From positions 66,071-130,070 of the forward strand of contig JAUJOW010000004.1 in NCBI GenBank assembly GCA_030447445.1: 64,000 bases of DNA, written 5' to 3'. The first letter of the stretch is position 1. Every line of letters starts with the position of its first letter. The translations under genes and the position numbers were made by a program. Source of the DNA: Acidimicrobiales bacterium (GTDB lineage Bacteria > Actinomycetota > Acidimicrobiia > Acidimicrobiales > Iamiaceae). Of the stretch, positions 43,764 through 52,794 are shown piece by piece. The notes beneath the pieces were generated by a model. It ran no database searches and had not been told where the DNA came from. It saw only the letters and a list, made by a program, of their open reading frames with translations.

Positions 43764-44579
43764 GTGACCACCGCCGCGCCCGACCGGCGCTACACCGACC
43801 TGCTGGCCGACCTCGCCGCCGAGCACGCCGCCCTCGACGCGGTGGTGGCGCCGCTCCCGGAACCGGCCTGGGACGGCCCCACGCCGGCGGCCGGTTGGTC
43901 GGTCCGGGACCAGATCGGGCACCTGCACTACTTCGACGGCACCGCCTACCTGTCGGCCACGGAGCCGGCCGCCTTCCTCGCCCACCGCGAGGAGGTGATG
44001 GCCGACGTCGGTGGGTTCGAGGAGTCGACCCTGGCCTTCGCCCGCTCGGTACCCGCCGACGAGCTCCTGGGGGCCTGGCGGCTCGGCCGTGAGGCGCTCG
44101 TGGGCGTCCTCGGCGCCGTCGATGCCCGGGCCCGGCTCGAGTGGTACGGACCACCGATGGGGGCCATGTCGTTCGCCACGGCCAGGCTGATGGAGACCTG
44201 GGCCCACGGCCAGGACGTGGTCGACGCCGTCGGTGCCCCCCGTCCGGCCACCGGGCGCCTCCGCCACATCGCCGACCTCGGGGTGCGGACGCGAGGCTTC
44301 TCCTACGCCGTGCGGGGCCTCGATCCACCCGCCGCCGAGGTACGGGTCGAGCTGGAGGCGCCGAGCGGTGCGGAGTGGGCATGGGGCGACCCGGCCGCCG
44401 CCGACCGGGTGGCGGGCCCGGCCCTCGACTTCTGCCTCGTGGTCACCCAGAGACGCCACCTTGCCGACACTGCCCTCGACGTCGAGGGGCCGGCGGCGCA
44501 GGGGTGGATGGCCATCGCCCAGGCCTTTGCCGGCGGCCCCGGTCCCGGCCGTCCGCCGCTCCGCGCCCCGCCCCCCTGA
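43764..44579 (+). CDS. TIGR03084/MDMPI-type metal-binding protein
   Basis: 271 residues. N-terminal DinB-like bundle: GWSVRDQIGHLHYFDGTAYL with the metal His, LMETWAHGQDVVDAVG with a second His, and a C-terminal SCP2-like beta region. The family resembles mycothiol-dependent maleylpyruvate isomerases. GTG start. No partner enzyme identified; a mycothiol-dependent reaction is possible. Confidence 0.83.
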   Translation: MTTAAPDRRYTDLLADLAAEHAALDAVVAPLPEPAWDGPTPAAGWSVRDQIGHLHYFDGTAYLSATEPAAFLAHREEVMADVGGFEESTLAFARSVPADELLGAWRLGREALVGVLGAVDARARLEWYGPPMGAMSFATARLMETWAHGQDVVDAVGAPRPATGRLRHIADLGVRTRGFSYAVRGLDPPAAEVRVELEAPSGAEWAWGDPAAADRVAGPALDFCLVVTQRRHLADTALDVEGPAAQGWMAIAQAFAGGPGPGRPPLRAPPP

Positions 44580-44657
44580 GCGGCCCGCCCCGCTCGCTTC
44601 TTCGTGCCCGGACGACCACGGCTGGTCCTCCCAGCACGGAGAACGGTCGTGGCCCGC

Positions 44658-45293
44658 TCAGGGGCGGGTGCGGGCTATGGAGGCGGCGGCCCGGTCGGGG
44701 TCGTCGCCGAAGCCGACGGCGGCGCTGCGCATGGCGTGGCGCAGGAGCCCCGTGGCCGAGAAGGGATCGACGTCACCGAAGAACCCGTGCAGTTCGAGCG
44801 CGACCACCCCGTGGGCGGCAGTCCACAGCGTGAGCGCCTTCGGCCAGGGATCATGGCCGTCGAACCGGGCGGCCTCCTGGCAGCGAGCCACCGCCGCCAC
44901 GAGCACCTGCAGGGTGGGCATCCCGTTGCCCCGGTCCTCCGCGGTGGCGGTGAACTCGGGCATCCCGCCCCCGAACATGGCGGCGTAGAGGTGCGGGTTG
45001 GCCAGCGCGTTGCGTCGGTAGGCCCAACCCAGGTTGGCGCAGTCGGCCACCGGGTCCTCGGTGTGGCGGACCCGGGCCAGGCGCCGGGCCAGGCGCCTGA
45101 AGCCCTCGGCGCAGATGGACCGGACGATCTCCTCCTTGGAACCGAAGTGGGTGTACACCGCCGTCGTGGAGGCCCCGACCTCGGCGGCCAGCCGGCGGGT
45201 GGTCAACGCCGATGGGCCCTCCTCGGCCAGCAGGCGGGCGGCGGCCTCGGAGATGGCGACGGCCACCGACGGGTCCGCTCTCCTCGGGCTCAT
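44658..45293 (-). CDS. TetR/AcrR-family repressor
   Basis: 211 residues. HTH: ALTTRRLAAEVGASTTAVYT with HFGSKEEIVRSI. C-terminal domain of the TetR_C_33/WHG type (GWAYRRNALANPHLYAAMFGG). It is divergent from the carotenoid oxygenase, with an inverted repeat in the 68 bp gap, so it most likely represses itself and that gene. Start ATG at 45293; a TTG nine bases upstream was rejected. Confidence 0.9.
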   Translation of the reverse strand: MSPRRADPSVAVAISEAAARLLAEEGPSALTTRRLAAEVGASTTAVYTHFGSKEEIVRSICAEGFRRLARRLARVRHTEDPVADCANLGWAYRRNALANPHLYAAMFGGGMPEFTATAEDRGNGMPTLQVLVAAVARCQEAARFDGHDPWPKALTLWTAAHGVVALELHGFFGDVDPFSATGLLRHAMRSAAVGFGDDPDRAAASIARTRP

Positions 45294-45295
45294 GG

Positions 45296-45324
45296 TTGAC
45301 AACGTAGCGAAACGGCGTTATCAA
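45296..45324. promoter_or_regulatory. TetR operator over the carotenoid-oxygenase promoter
   Basis: TTGACAACG and CGTTATCAA are inverted arms (8 of 9 matching) 11 nt apart. The left arm contains TTGACA (-35) and the right arm TATCAA (-10) with a 17 nt spacer, so repressor binding would cover the whole promoter. Confidence 0.72.
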
Positions 45325-45361
45325 TCGTGGTGCAACAGTGTTACGTATCGAGGAGGCTCCT

Positions 45362-46714
45362 ATGACCGTGGTCACGAACCGCTACCTGGCCGCCAACTAC
45401 GCCCCGGTGACCGAGGAGCTGAGCGTGCTCGACCTCCCGGTGACCGGCGCCATCCCCGACGGCCTCGACGGCCGCTACCTCCGCAACGGCCCGAACCCGA
45501 TCACCGCTCGCGACGCCGCCACCTACCACTGGTTCACCGGCGACGCCATGGTGCACGGCATCCGCCTCCGGGACGGGCGGGCCGAGTGGTACCGCAACCG
45601 GTGGGTCCGCTCCGACGCCGTGGTCGCTGCCCTCGGTGAGCCGCCCGTGGCCGGTGAGGCCCACGGCGGCATGGACACGGCCAACACCAACGTCATCGGC
45701 CACGCCGGGCGCACGTTGGCCCTCGTCGAGGCCGGGGCCCGGCCCGTCGAGCTGACCGATGAGCTCGAGACCGTGGCTCGCTCAGACTTCGGTGGCACCC
45801 TCCAGAACGGGTTCACCGCCCACCCCAAGCAGGACCCCGACACCGGCGAGCTGTTCGCCGTCGCCTACCACTGGGCCCTCCCCCACCTGCAGTACATCGT
45901 CATCGGGGCCGACGGGCGGGTGCGCAAGGTCGAGCGCATCAGCGTCCCGGGGGCGCCCATGGTGCACGACATGTCGATCACCGAGCGCCACGCCGTCGTC
46001 TATGACCTGCCCGTCACCTTCGACCTCGATCGCGCCATGGCCGGCGCGACGTTCCCGTACCGCTGGGACCCCGACTACGGCGCTCGCCTCGGCGTGCTGC
46101 CTCGGGAGGGCACCGACGCCGATGTCACGTGGTTCGAGGTCGAGCCCTGCTACGTCTACCACCCCCTCAACGCCCACGACGACGGTGAGCGGGTGGTGCT
46201 CGACGTGATCCGTTACGACCGCATGTTCGACCGCGACCGCCTCGGCCCCAACGACGGTGCCCCGGCGCTGTGGCGCTGGACCCTCGACCTCGCCAGCGGG
46301 TCCGCCACCGAGGAGCAGCTCGACGACCGGGCCGTCGAGTTCCCCCGCGTCGACGAGCGGGTCGTCGGCCGTCCCCACCGGTTCGGGTGGGCGGCATCGC
46401 TCTCGGTCGGCGAGGATCTCGGCTTCGACGGCCACAGCGTGGTCCGCTACGACCTGGCCACCGGAGGGACCGAGGTGCACGACTTCGGGCGCGACCGCTC
46501 CACCGGGGAGGCCGTGTTCGTCCCCGCCGCCCCCGGGTCCGCCGAGGACGAGGGCTGGGTGATGTCGCTGGTGCACGACTCCGAGACCGACCGGACCGAC
46601 CTCGTCATCCTGGCCGCCGGTGACGTGGCCGGCGACCCCGTGGCGACGGTCCACCTGCCCGCCCGCGTGCCCTACGGCTTCCACGGCAACTGGGTGCCAT
46701 CGACCGGTTCTTGA
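45362..46714 (+). CDS. Carotenoid cleavage oxygenase (RPE65 family)
   Basis: 450 residues, non-haem iron seven-blade propeller. Seen: GRYLRNGPNP, WFTGDAMVHGIRL, the iron-His segments FTAHPKQDPDTGEL, MVHDMSITERHAVV and YHPLNAHDDGERVVLD, and a C-terminal HGNWVP. Family members cleave carotenoids, stilbenes or lignin-derived compounds. Start ATG at 45362 has GAGGAGG 6 nt upstream. Controlled by the adjacent TetR. No carotenoid synthesis gene is present here, so the substrate may be imported or phenolic. Confidence 0.9.
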   Translation: MTVVTNRYLAANYAPVTEELSVLDLPVTGAIPDGLDGRYLRNGPNPITARDAATYHWFTGDAMVHGIRLRDGRAEWYRNRWVRSDAVVAALGEPPVAGEAHGGMDTANTNVIGHAGRTLALVEAGARPVELTDELETVARSDFGGTLQNGFTAHPKQDPDTGELFAVAYHWALPHLQYIVIGADGRVRKVERISVPGAPMVHDMSITERHAVVYDLPVTFDLDRAMAGATFPYRWDPDYGARLGVLPREGTDADVTWFEVEPCYVYHPLNAHDDGERVVLDVIRYDRMFDRDRLGPNDGAPALWRWTLDLASGSATEEQLDDRAVEFPRVDERVVGRPHRFGWAASLSVGEDLGFDGHSVVRYDLATGGTEVHDFGRDRSTGEAVFVPAAPGSAEDEGWVMSLVHDSETDRTDLVILAAGDVAGDPVATVHLPARVPYGFHGNWVPSTGS

Positions 46715-46725
46715 CCTGCGACCCG

Positions 46726-47460
46726 CTACAGGGCGGTCATGCGGGTGAACGCCTCGCCCTCGGCCACACCGAGCTGGCGGCCGACTTCGGCCAGGCGATC
46801 GCGCTGGCGGCGCCGGAACCGGTCCCGCTGGGCGCCGGCGTCGGCGGCGGTGATGCCCATCGTCGACTCGAACTGGGACCGGTGGGCCTCCAGCGCGGCC
46901 AGCTTGGCGTCGCCGTGACCGGTGACGTCCTCACCGTGGTCGGCCTCGTCGGCCTCGAACAGCAGCAGGGCGTCAGGGCGGTGGTGGGAAAGGCCGTGCT
47001 CGGGGAAGAAGTGGGGGTCCCGAGCGGCGACGACGCCGTCGAGCGTCAGCCACCCCGCCGCCCGGTGGTCGGGGTGGAGGCGGTAGCGCTTCCAGGGGTC
47101 GTGGCCGAGGACCACGTCGGGACGGAGCCGGCGGATGCAGGCCGCCACCTCGCCACGGGTGACGAGGTCGGCCTCGAGGTCACCGTCGACACGGCCGAGG
47201 AACAGCACCTCACCGGTGGCGCCCAGGGCGGTGGCGGCGGCCCGCTGCTCTTGCTGGCGGGTGGTGACGAGCGCGGCCAGATCGGCGGTCGGGTCCCAGC
47301 TGCCCTTCGACCCGTCGGTGCAGACGAGGTGGGAGACCTCGCACCCCGCCGCCGCCCACTTGGCCAACGTGGCCCCGCACCCGAACTCGATGTCGTCGGG
47401 GTGGGCTCCCACCGCCAGCGCCCGGGCCGGGACGGGCACGTCGCGGGAGGTCAGGGGCAC
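46726..47460 (-). CDS. PIG-L/LmbE-family deacetylase
   Basis: 244 residues. Zinc motif AVGAHPDDIEFGCG (HPDD) and the distal HPDHRAAG His; also LVCTDGSKGSWD and LGHDPWKRYRLHPDH. The family includes MshB and Mca of mycothiol metabolism. GTG at 47460 overlaps the end of cofC by 10 nt, implying coupled translation. MshB-like or other N-acetyl sugar deacetylase; exact role uncertain. Confidence 0.87.
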   Translation of the reverse strand: MPLTSRDVPVPARALAVGAHPDDIEFGCGATLAKWAAAGCEVSHLVCTDGSKGSWDPTADLAALVTTRQQEQRAAATALGATGEVLFLGRVDGDLEADLVTRGEVAACIRRLRPDVVLGHDPWKRYRLHPDHRAAGWLTLDGVVAARDPHFFPEHGLSHHRPDALLLFEADEADHGEDVTGHGDAKLAALEAHRSQFESTMGITAADAGAQRDRFRRRQRDRLAEVGRQLGVAEGEAFTRMTAL

Positions 47461-48035
47461 GGTGCCGGCGCCGGGTCGGTGAAGGCCCCGAAGTCGAGGT
47501 CGGCGGGCTGGTCGACGTCCCACCCGAGCGCCGGGTCGCGGACCACCCGCAGCGGCAGGCCGAGGCGGCTGGCCTCGGCCCGGTGCCGGGCGAAGGACCC
47601 CGGACCGTAGGAGAAGCCGAAACCGGCGCCAGCCGGTACGCAGACCACGTTGGTGCCGTCCTCGTGACGATCGGGCACCAGCGTTACCCCGTCGCCATCA
47701 GCCACCCAGGCCAGCGCGGTGGCGAGGGGCAGGTCGGCGTGGGCCACGACCACCCGCGTCGCGCCGGCGGCGGCCAGGCGAGCGACACCCTCGGTGACGG
47801 CCCCGTTGAGGCCCAGACCGGGGCACCACAGCACCTGCCCGCCGGCCTGCTCGGCCCAGGAACGCACCTCCTCGTCGTCGCACACCACGGCCACCGGCAG
47901 CGGAGCGGCGGCGGCGAGCACCCGGTCGGCCATGGTGCGGGCCAGCGCTCGACGCTCTTCGCCGGTGAGGGCGGGAGCGAGACGGACCTTCGCGACGGCG
48001 AACGCCTTCACCGGCACGAGCACGGTCGTGGTCAC
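47451..48035 (-). CDS. cofC: 2-phospho-L-lactate/PEP guanylyltransferase (CofC/FbiD)
   Basis: 194 residues, nucleotidyltransferase fold. VLVPVKAFAVAKVRLAP, VVCDDEEVRSWA, VVVAHADLPLA and the terminal GWDVDQPADLDF. Activates phosphoenolpyruvate or phospholactate with GTP for coenzyme F420 synthesis. This fits the F420-type LLM oxidoreductases in this window at 21.6, 56.4 and 57.3 kb. GTG start at 48035; the PIG-L gene overlaps its end. Confidence 0.9.
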   Translation of the reverse strand: MTTTVLVPVKAFAVAKVRLAPALTGEERRALARTMADRVLAAAAPLPVAVVCDDEEVRSWAEQAGGQVLWCPGLGLNGAVTEGVARLAAAGATRVVVAHADLPLATALAWVADGDGVTLVPDRHEDGTNVVCVPAGAGFGFSYGPGSFARHRAEASRLGLPLRVVRDPALGWDVDQPADLDFGAFTDPAPAPCP

Positions 48036-48145
48036 CGACCGATCCTACGGGCGGCGCCGCCGGCCGTCGCCGCCCGTCGCCGCCAGCGGGTGTTTCCCGA
48101 CGGTGGGGCAGGGGAGTGGCGGACCTCGACCCACCAGGAGGAAGC

Positions 48146-49831
48146 ATGGCCCGCGTCCTCGGCATCAACGCCGTCTTCCACGATCCGGCCGCTGCCGTGG
48201 TCGTCGACGGCCAGATCGTGGCCGCCGCCGAGGAGGAGCGGTTCAGCCGCCGCAAGCATGGCAAGGTGCCGGTGCCGTTCTCGACCTGGGAGGTCCCCGA
48301 GGCGGCCGCGTCCTGGTGCCTACGGGCCGCCGGCCTGACGCCGGCCGACATCGACGCCGTCGGCTACTCCTACGACCCCTCCCTCGCCCCTCCCCTCACC
48401 GATGACGTCGTGGCCGACGACTGGGAGGGGCTGCGGACCCTGTTCGTCGAGCGGGCGCCCCTCTTCCTGCGCAGCGCCCTGCCCGGTCTCGACCCGGAGC
48501 GGGTCTGCCACGTGCCCCACCACGTCGCCCACGCCGCCTCCACCCACCTGGCTGCCCCCTTCGACTCCTCGGCCGTGCTGGTGGTGGACGGCCGCGGTGA
48601 GCGGGGTTCGTTCCTCGCCGGCCACGCCCGGGGTGGTGATCTCGAGGTGCTGGCCACCCAGGACCTGCCGCACTCGCTGGGGCTCGTCTACGAGGAGCTC
48701 ACCGCCCACCTCGGGTTCCGGCGCAGCTCCGACGAGTACAAGGTCATGGCCCTCGCCTCCTACGCCGAGCCGACCATGCTCGACCGCTTCAGGCCGGTCC
48801 TCCGAGCCGAGCCCCGAGGTGGGTTCACCACCGATCCTGTCGACTGGGCGTCCTTCGCGCCGCCCCGCGGCGACGGCGAAGAGCTCACGGCAGTCCACGC
48901 CGAGCTGGCCGCCACCGTGCAGGTGCGCATCGAGGAGGTGCTGGTCGACCTGGCCCGGTGGGTGCACGACCGCACCGGTGAGGCGGCCTTGACCATGGCC
49001 GGGGGCGTGGCCCTCAACTGCGTGGCCAACCGGCGCCTGTGGGCCGAGGGGCCCTTCGACGACGTGTGGGTGCAGCCGGCCGCCGGCGACGCCGGCACCG
49101 CGCTCGGTTCGGCGCTCCACCTCGCCCACGCCCTCGGTGACGACGTGGCCCCCATGACCACTGCCGCCCTCGGCCGGGGGTTCAGCGACGACCAGATCGA
49201 GTCGGCGCTGCGCACGGCGGCGGTGGACTACCACCGTCCCGACGACCTGGCCGCCGAGGTGGCCGAGGCGCTCGCCGGCGACGGGATCGTGGCCTGGTTC
49301 CAGGGCCGCAGCGAGTACGGGCCCCGCGCTCTCGGGCATCGCAGCCTCCTGGCCCATCCGGGCTTCGACAACCTCGAGCGGTTGAACGACGTCAAGGGTC
49401 GCGAGCAGTTCCGACCGGTGGCACCGATGGTGCTGGCCGAGCGGGCCGCCGACCTCTTCGAGGGGGGCCCGCTCCCCAGCCCCTACATGCTCTTCACCCA
49501 CCGGGTGCGCCCGGAGTGGCGGGAGCGCATCCGCACCGTCGTCCACGTCGACGGCACGGCCCGGGTGCAGACCGTGGCCGCCGAGGACGAGCCCCTCGTG
49601 CATCGCATGCTCAGCGACTTCGAGGCCCGCACCGGCCTCCCCGTCGTGGTGAACACCAGCCTGAACACGGCGGGGCGGCCGATGGTCGACGACCCACGCG
49701 ACGCCCTCGAGTGCTTCGGCTCGTCGCCGGTCGATCTCTTGGCCATGGGACCCTTCGTCGTGCGCCGGCACCGGACCCTGGCGTCGGTGGCGGCCACCGC
49801 CGCCCGGTCGGTCCCCGTCCAGGTGAGCTGA
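48146..49831 (+). CDS. NodU/CmcH-type carbamoyltransferase
   Basis: 561 residues. N-terminal Kae1-like ATPase part: LGINAVFHDPAAAVVVDG, HHVAHAAST, VLVVDGRGERGS and MAGGVALNCVANRRL; C-terminal YrdC-like part: GRSEYGPRALGHRSLLA, VNTSLNTAGRPMV. Makes carbamoyl-adenylate and transfers carbamoyl to a sugar, antibiotic or small molecule. ATG at 48146 with AGGAGG 4 nt upstream. No biosynthetic cluster surrounds it, so the acceptor is unknown. Confidence 0.9.
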   Translation: MARVLGINAVFHDPAAAVVVDGQIVAAAEEERFSRRKHGKVPVPFSTWEVPEAAASWCLRAAGLTPADIDAVGYSYDPSLAPPLTDDVVADDWEGLRTLFVERAPLFLRSALPGLDPERVCHVPHHVAHAASTHLAAPFDSSAVLVVDGRGERGSFLAGHARGGDLEVLATQDLPHSLGLVYEELTAHLGFRRSSDEYKVMALASYAEPTMLDRFRPVLRAEPRGGFTTDPVDWASFAPPRGDGEELTAVHAELAATVQVRIEEVLVDLARWVHDRTGEAALTMAGGVALNCVANRRLWAEGPFDDVWVQPAAGDAGTALGSALHLAHALGDDVAPMTTAALGRGFSDDQIESALRTAAVDYHRPDDLAAEVAEALAGDGIVAWFQGRSEYGPRALGHRSLLAHPGFDNLERLNDVKGREQFRPVAPMVLAERAADLFEGGPLPSPYMLFTHRVRPEWRERIRTVVHVDGTARVQTVAAEDEPLVHRMLSDFEARTGLPVVVNTSLNTAGRPMVDDPRDALECFGSSPVDLLAMGPFVVRRHRTLASVAATAARSVPVQVS

Positions 49832-49842
49832 CGGCGGGTCGG

Positions 49843-51384
49843 TCAGGTCCCGCCGTCGTCGAGGCGCTTCAGCGGGCGGATGGCAGGGCCGTCCTGGACG
49901 GAGCCGTCGGCGGAGAAGCGGGACCCGTGCAGCGGGCAGTCCCAGCTCCGCTCGGCGTCGTTCCACTGGACGACCCCCCCGAGGTGAGTGCACACGAGCG
50001 ACAGCCGGCAGGGGCGGCCGTCCACCACGGTCTCGCCCACCGGGCGGGCCCCTTCCCGCCCGGATCGGGACCCGCCGGTGGACGGGTCGCCGTCGACGCC
50101 GCTGGCGGCACCGGGTCGGGCCCAGTCGAGGGCCATCCGGCCGGCCACGCCGGCGTTGAGCTTGACGGCGGTCTTGGCCCCCTGGAGGGAGAGGCGAGCG
50201 GGATCGAACAGCCCCGCCCACTCCTCGGCGGGGCCGTGGGGCCGCTCGAGCACCCGATCAGCGAGGGCCAGGGCGGCGGCGGTGCCGTTGGTCATGCCCC
50301 ACTTGGCGAACCCGGTGGCGACCAGGGGGCCGCCGAGCGGTGACCACACCGGCCCGACGTAGGGCAGCTCGTCGACGGGCGAGAGGTCGTGAGCCGACCA
50401 GCGGTGGTGCACGGCCGCGACCCGAAAGTGGGTCCGAGCCCAGTCGAGCAGTTCGACGTACTCGTCCATGGTGGGCGTCTTGCGTCCGACGACATGGCCA
50501 CCGCCGCCGACGAGGAGCAGGGGATCGCCGCCATCGGGGCGAGGGACGGGCCGTAACGTCCGGGTCCGCTCGTCGGCGCCCAGGAACATGCCGTCAGGCA
50601 GGGCGCCGTCGACCGACACCGTCAGCGCGTAGGACCGCTTCGGTTCGCACCGGGCGAAGAACCCGCCCTGGTCGGTGATGGGCAGGAGCGTGGCCACGAT
50701 CACGTGGTCCGCCTCGACCCGACCGGCGGCCGTCCTCACCCCCCGCCGGCCCCCGGAGAGCACCGAGGTCACCCTGCTCTGCTCGTGGACGTGGCTCCCT
50801 GGCGCCGCCGCCACCTCGGCGGCGAGCGCCCGCAGGTAGGGGAGGGGATCGAACTGGGCCTGGTCGGGGAGCACCACGCCGGCGGCCACGGGGAAGGGCA
50901 GGTCGAGGTCGGTGGTGTCGACGGCGGCCAGCCCGGCGCGGCGGGCGGCGTCGCCCTCGGCAGCCACGGTGGCCGCCCGCCCGGGATCGGTGGTGTAGGT
51001 GACGGCCCGGCGCCGCTCGAACCGGCAGTCGATGCGCTGGGCCTCCACCTCGGCGGCGATGAAGTCCAGGGCGGCGAGCTGAGCGACGGTGTAGCGGCGG
51101 GCGGCATCGGCGCCGTGGGCCTTCTCCACCTGTTGGAGGTGGACGCCCTGCAGGGCGGTGATCTTCGCGGTGGTGTGCCCGGTGGTGCCTCTGCCGATGA
51201 CCGACCCTTCCAGCACGGACACCGCCATCCCCGCCCGGGTGAGGAGCGCGGCGGTGGTGAGCCCGGCGATGCCGGCTCCCACCACGACGGCGTCGGCCCG
51301 CTCGTCGCCGGTGAGCGCCGGGTGCTCGGCTGGGCGCGGCTCGAACCACGGCGAACGGCTCGAAGCGGGCAGGTCGACGGGCAT
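49843..51384 (-). CDS. FAD-dependent oxidoreductase with C-terminal Rieske domain
   Basis: 513 residues. N-terminal DAO-type FAD fold (VVVGAGIAGLTTAALLTRAG, GRGTTGHTTAKITALQ). C-terminal Rieske [2Fe-2S] domain: CTHLGGVVQWNDAERSWDCP, then LHGSRF (CxH...CxxH). Such fusions are common in actinobacteria and likely pass electrons from an amine or hydroxyl substrate. GGAGG 7 nt before the ATG at 51384. Neighbouring Hsp20 and phosphoribosyltransferase genes suggest a stress setting. Confidence 0.88.
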   Translation of the reverse strand: MPVDLPASSRSPWFEPRPAEHPALTGDERADAVVVGAGIAGLTTAALLTRAGMAVSVLEGSVIGRGTTGHTTAKITALQGVHLQQVEKAHGADAARRYTVAQLAALDFIAAEVEAQRIDCRFERRRAVTYTTDPGRAATVAAEGDAARRAGLAAVDTTDLDLPFPVAAGVVLPDQAQFDPLPYLRALAAEVAAAPGSHVHEQSRVTSVLSGGRRGVRTAAGRVEADHVIVATLLPITDQGGFFARCEPKRSYALTVSVDGALPDGMFLGADERTRTLRPVPRPDGGDPLLLVGGGGHVVGRKTPTMDEYVELLDWARTHFRVAAVHHRWSAHDLSPVDELPYVGPVWSPLGGPLVATGFAKWGMTNGTAAALALADRVLERPHGPAEEWAGLFDPARLSLQGAKTAVKLNAGVAGRMALDWARPGAASGVDGDPSTGGSRSGREGARPVGETVVDGRPCRLSLVCTHLGGVVQWNDAERSWDCPLHGSRFSADGSVQDGPAIRPLKRLDDGGT

Positions 51385-51524
51385 GGATGGTCCTCCGGGT
51401 TGGGCGGGGCCGTGCTGCCCGCAGGATGGCACTCACAAACCGGGACCGCGGTGGCGGGTTTGACGCCGACGTGCCCAGGGAAGTCATGCCGCCGAGGACC
51501 AGGATCGAACACAGGAGGGGTGCG

Positions 51525-52040
51525 ATGTTCATCCGACAGGACCCGTTCGACGAGCTCGACCGGTTCAACCAACAGGTGCTCCGCAACCTCGGCGGTTCCC
51601 AGTCCCGAACGCTCATGGCCATGGACGCCTGGCGCGACGACGACGAGGTGGTGCTCGAGTTCGACCTACCCGGCGTGGCCCCCGACGCCATCGACCTGAC
51701 CGTCGAACGTGACACCATCACCGTGCAGGCCAGCCGAGGGCGCGGCGAGGGTGGGGGCGACACCTACCTCGTGGCCGAACGGCCCCGGGGTGAGTTCCGG
51801 CGCCAGGTGATCCTGGGCGACACCGTCGACCTCGAGCGGATGCAGGCCCGCTACGACCACGGTGTGCTCACCGTGCGGGTCCCTGCCCGCAAGGACGGGA
51901 AGCCCCGTCGGGTGAACGTGGCTTCGGGCCGCTCCGGGGACCAGGCGCCGATCGAGGCCAGCGCCAGCGAGCAGTCCCCGCCCGCCAGCGGCGACGCCGG
52001 TGGCGGGCGCGAGCCGGTCCCCCCCACTCCCGGGGCCTGA
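51525..52040 (+). CDS. Small heat-shock protein Hsp20
   Basis: 171 residues with the alpha-crystallin domain: AWRDDDEVVLEFDLPGVAPD and YLVAERPRGEFRRQVILGDT, ending with the GVLTVRVPA motif. Disordered Pro/Gly/Ser tail of ~45 residues. AGGAGG 6 nt before the ATG. No HAIR or CIRCE element recognised upstream. Confidence 0.92.
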   Translation: MFIRQDPFDELDRFNQQVLRNLGGSQSRTLMAMDAWRDDDEVVLEFDLPGVAPDAIDLTVERDTITVQASRGRGEGGGDTYLVAERPRGEFRRQVILGDTVDLERMQARYDHGVLTVRVPARKDGKPRRVNVASGRSGDQAPIEASASEQSPPASGDAGGGREPVPPTPGA

Positions 52041-52119
52041 GGCTGCGCCCGCTCGAGCCGTTCGGTCCCGCCTCCGACCTGGAGGGCGCCTCCGAGCGGG
52101 TGGGCGGCGGTCGACCCCC

Positions 52120-52779
52120 GTGACCCGTTGGGAGCGTGCGGTGTTCCGGGACCGGCACCACGCCGGCCGGGAGCTGGCGGCCCTGACCGCTCACCTCGCC
52201 GGGACAGGGGACATGGTGGTGCTCGGCCTGGCGCGAGGCGGCGTGGTGGTGGCCGCTGAGGTGGCCGCGGCGCTCGCCGCCCCGCTCGACGTGATGGTCG
52301 TGGGCAAGGTCGGCGCTCCCGGTCGCCCGGAGCTGGCCATGGGAGCCGTGGCCCCCGGCGGCATCACCATCCACTACCGGCCGGTCCTCGACATGCTCGA
52401 CCTCCCCCCGGCGGCCTTCGAGGAGGCCGCCGCTGCCGCCCGGGCCGAGCTGGACCGGAAGGAGGAGCGCTACCGCGGCGTGCGCCCCCACGTGCCGGTG
52501 GAGGGTCGGACGGCGGTCGTGGTCGACGACGGTCTGGCCACCGGCTCCTCGATGTGGGCGGCGGTGGCGGCCGTGAAGAGCAGGGGCGCCGGCCGGGTGG
52601 TGGTGGGGCTCCCGGTGGCCGTCGCCGCGGCCTGTGAGCAGCTGCGAGCCGAGGTCGACGAGGTGATCTCCGTGCTGGCCCCGGTGACCCTCGGCGCCGT
52701 CGGGTCCTTCTACGAGGACTTCACCCAGGTCTCCGACGAGGAGGTCCGAGCCTTGCTCGATCGGGCGCCGGCCGGCTGA
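52120..52779 (+). CDS. Phosphoribosyltransferase-domain protein
   Basis: 219 residues. PRPP-binding VVVDDGLATGSSMWAAV, LARGGVVVAAEVA and KVGAPGRPELAMGAVA. This is the stand-alone PRTase type often found beside Hsp20, erythromycin esterase or universal stress genes. GTG start. Substrate unknown. Confidence 0.86.
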   Translation: MTRWERAVFRDRHHAGRELAALTAHLAGTGDMVVLGLARGGVVVAAEVAAALAAPLDVMVVGKVGAPGRPELAMGAVAPGGITIHYRPVLDMLDLPPAAFEEAAAAARAELDRKEERYRGVRPHVPVEGRTAVVVDDGLATGSSMWAAVAAVKSRGAGRVVVGLPVAVAAACEQLRAEVDEVISVLAPVTLGAVGSFYEDFTQVSDEEVRALLDRAPAG

Positions 52780-52794
52780 GCCCGGCCCTTCCGG

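Noticed and set aside
51385-51524. HAIR or CIRCE heat-shock operator before hsp20
   Set aside because: No CTTGAGT/ACTCAAG or CIRCE-type inverted repeat is present.
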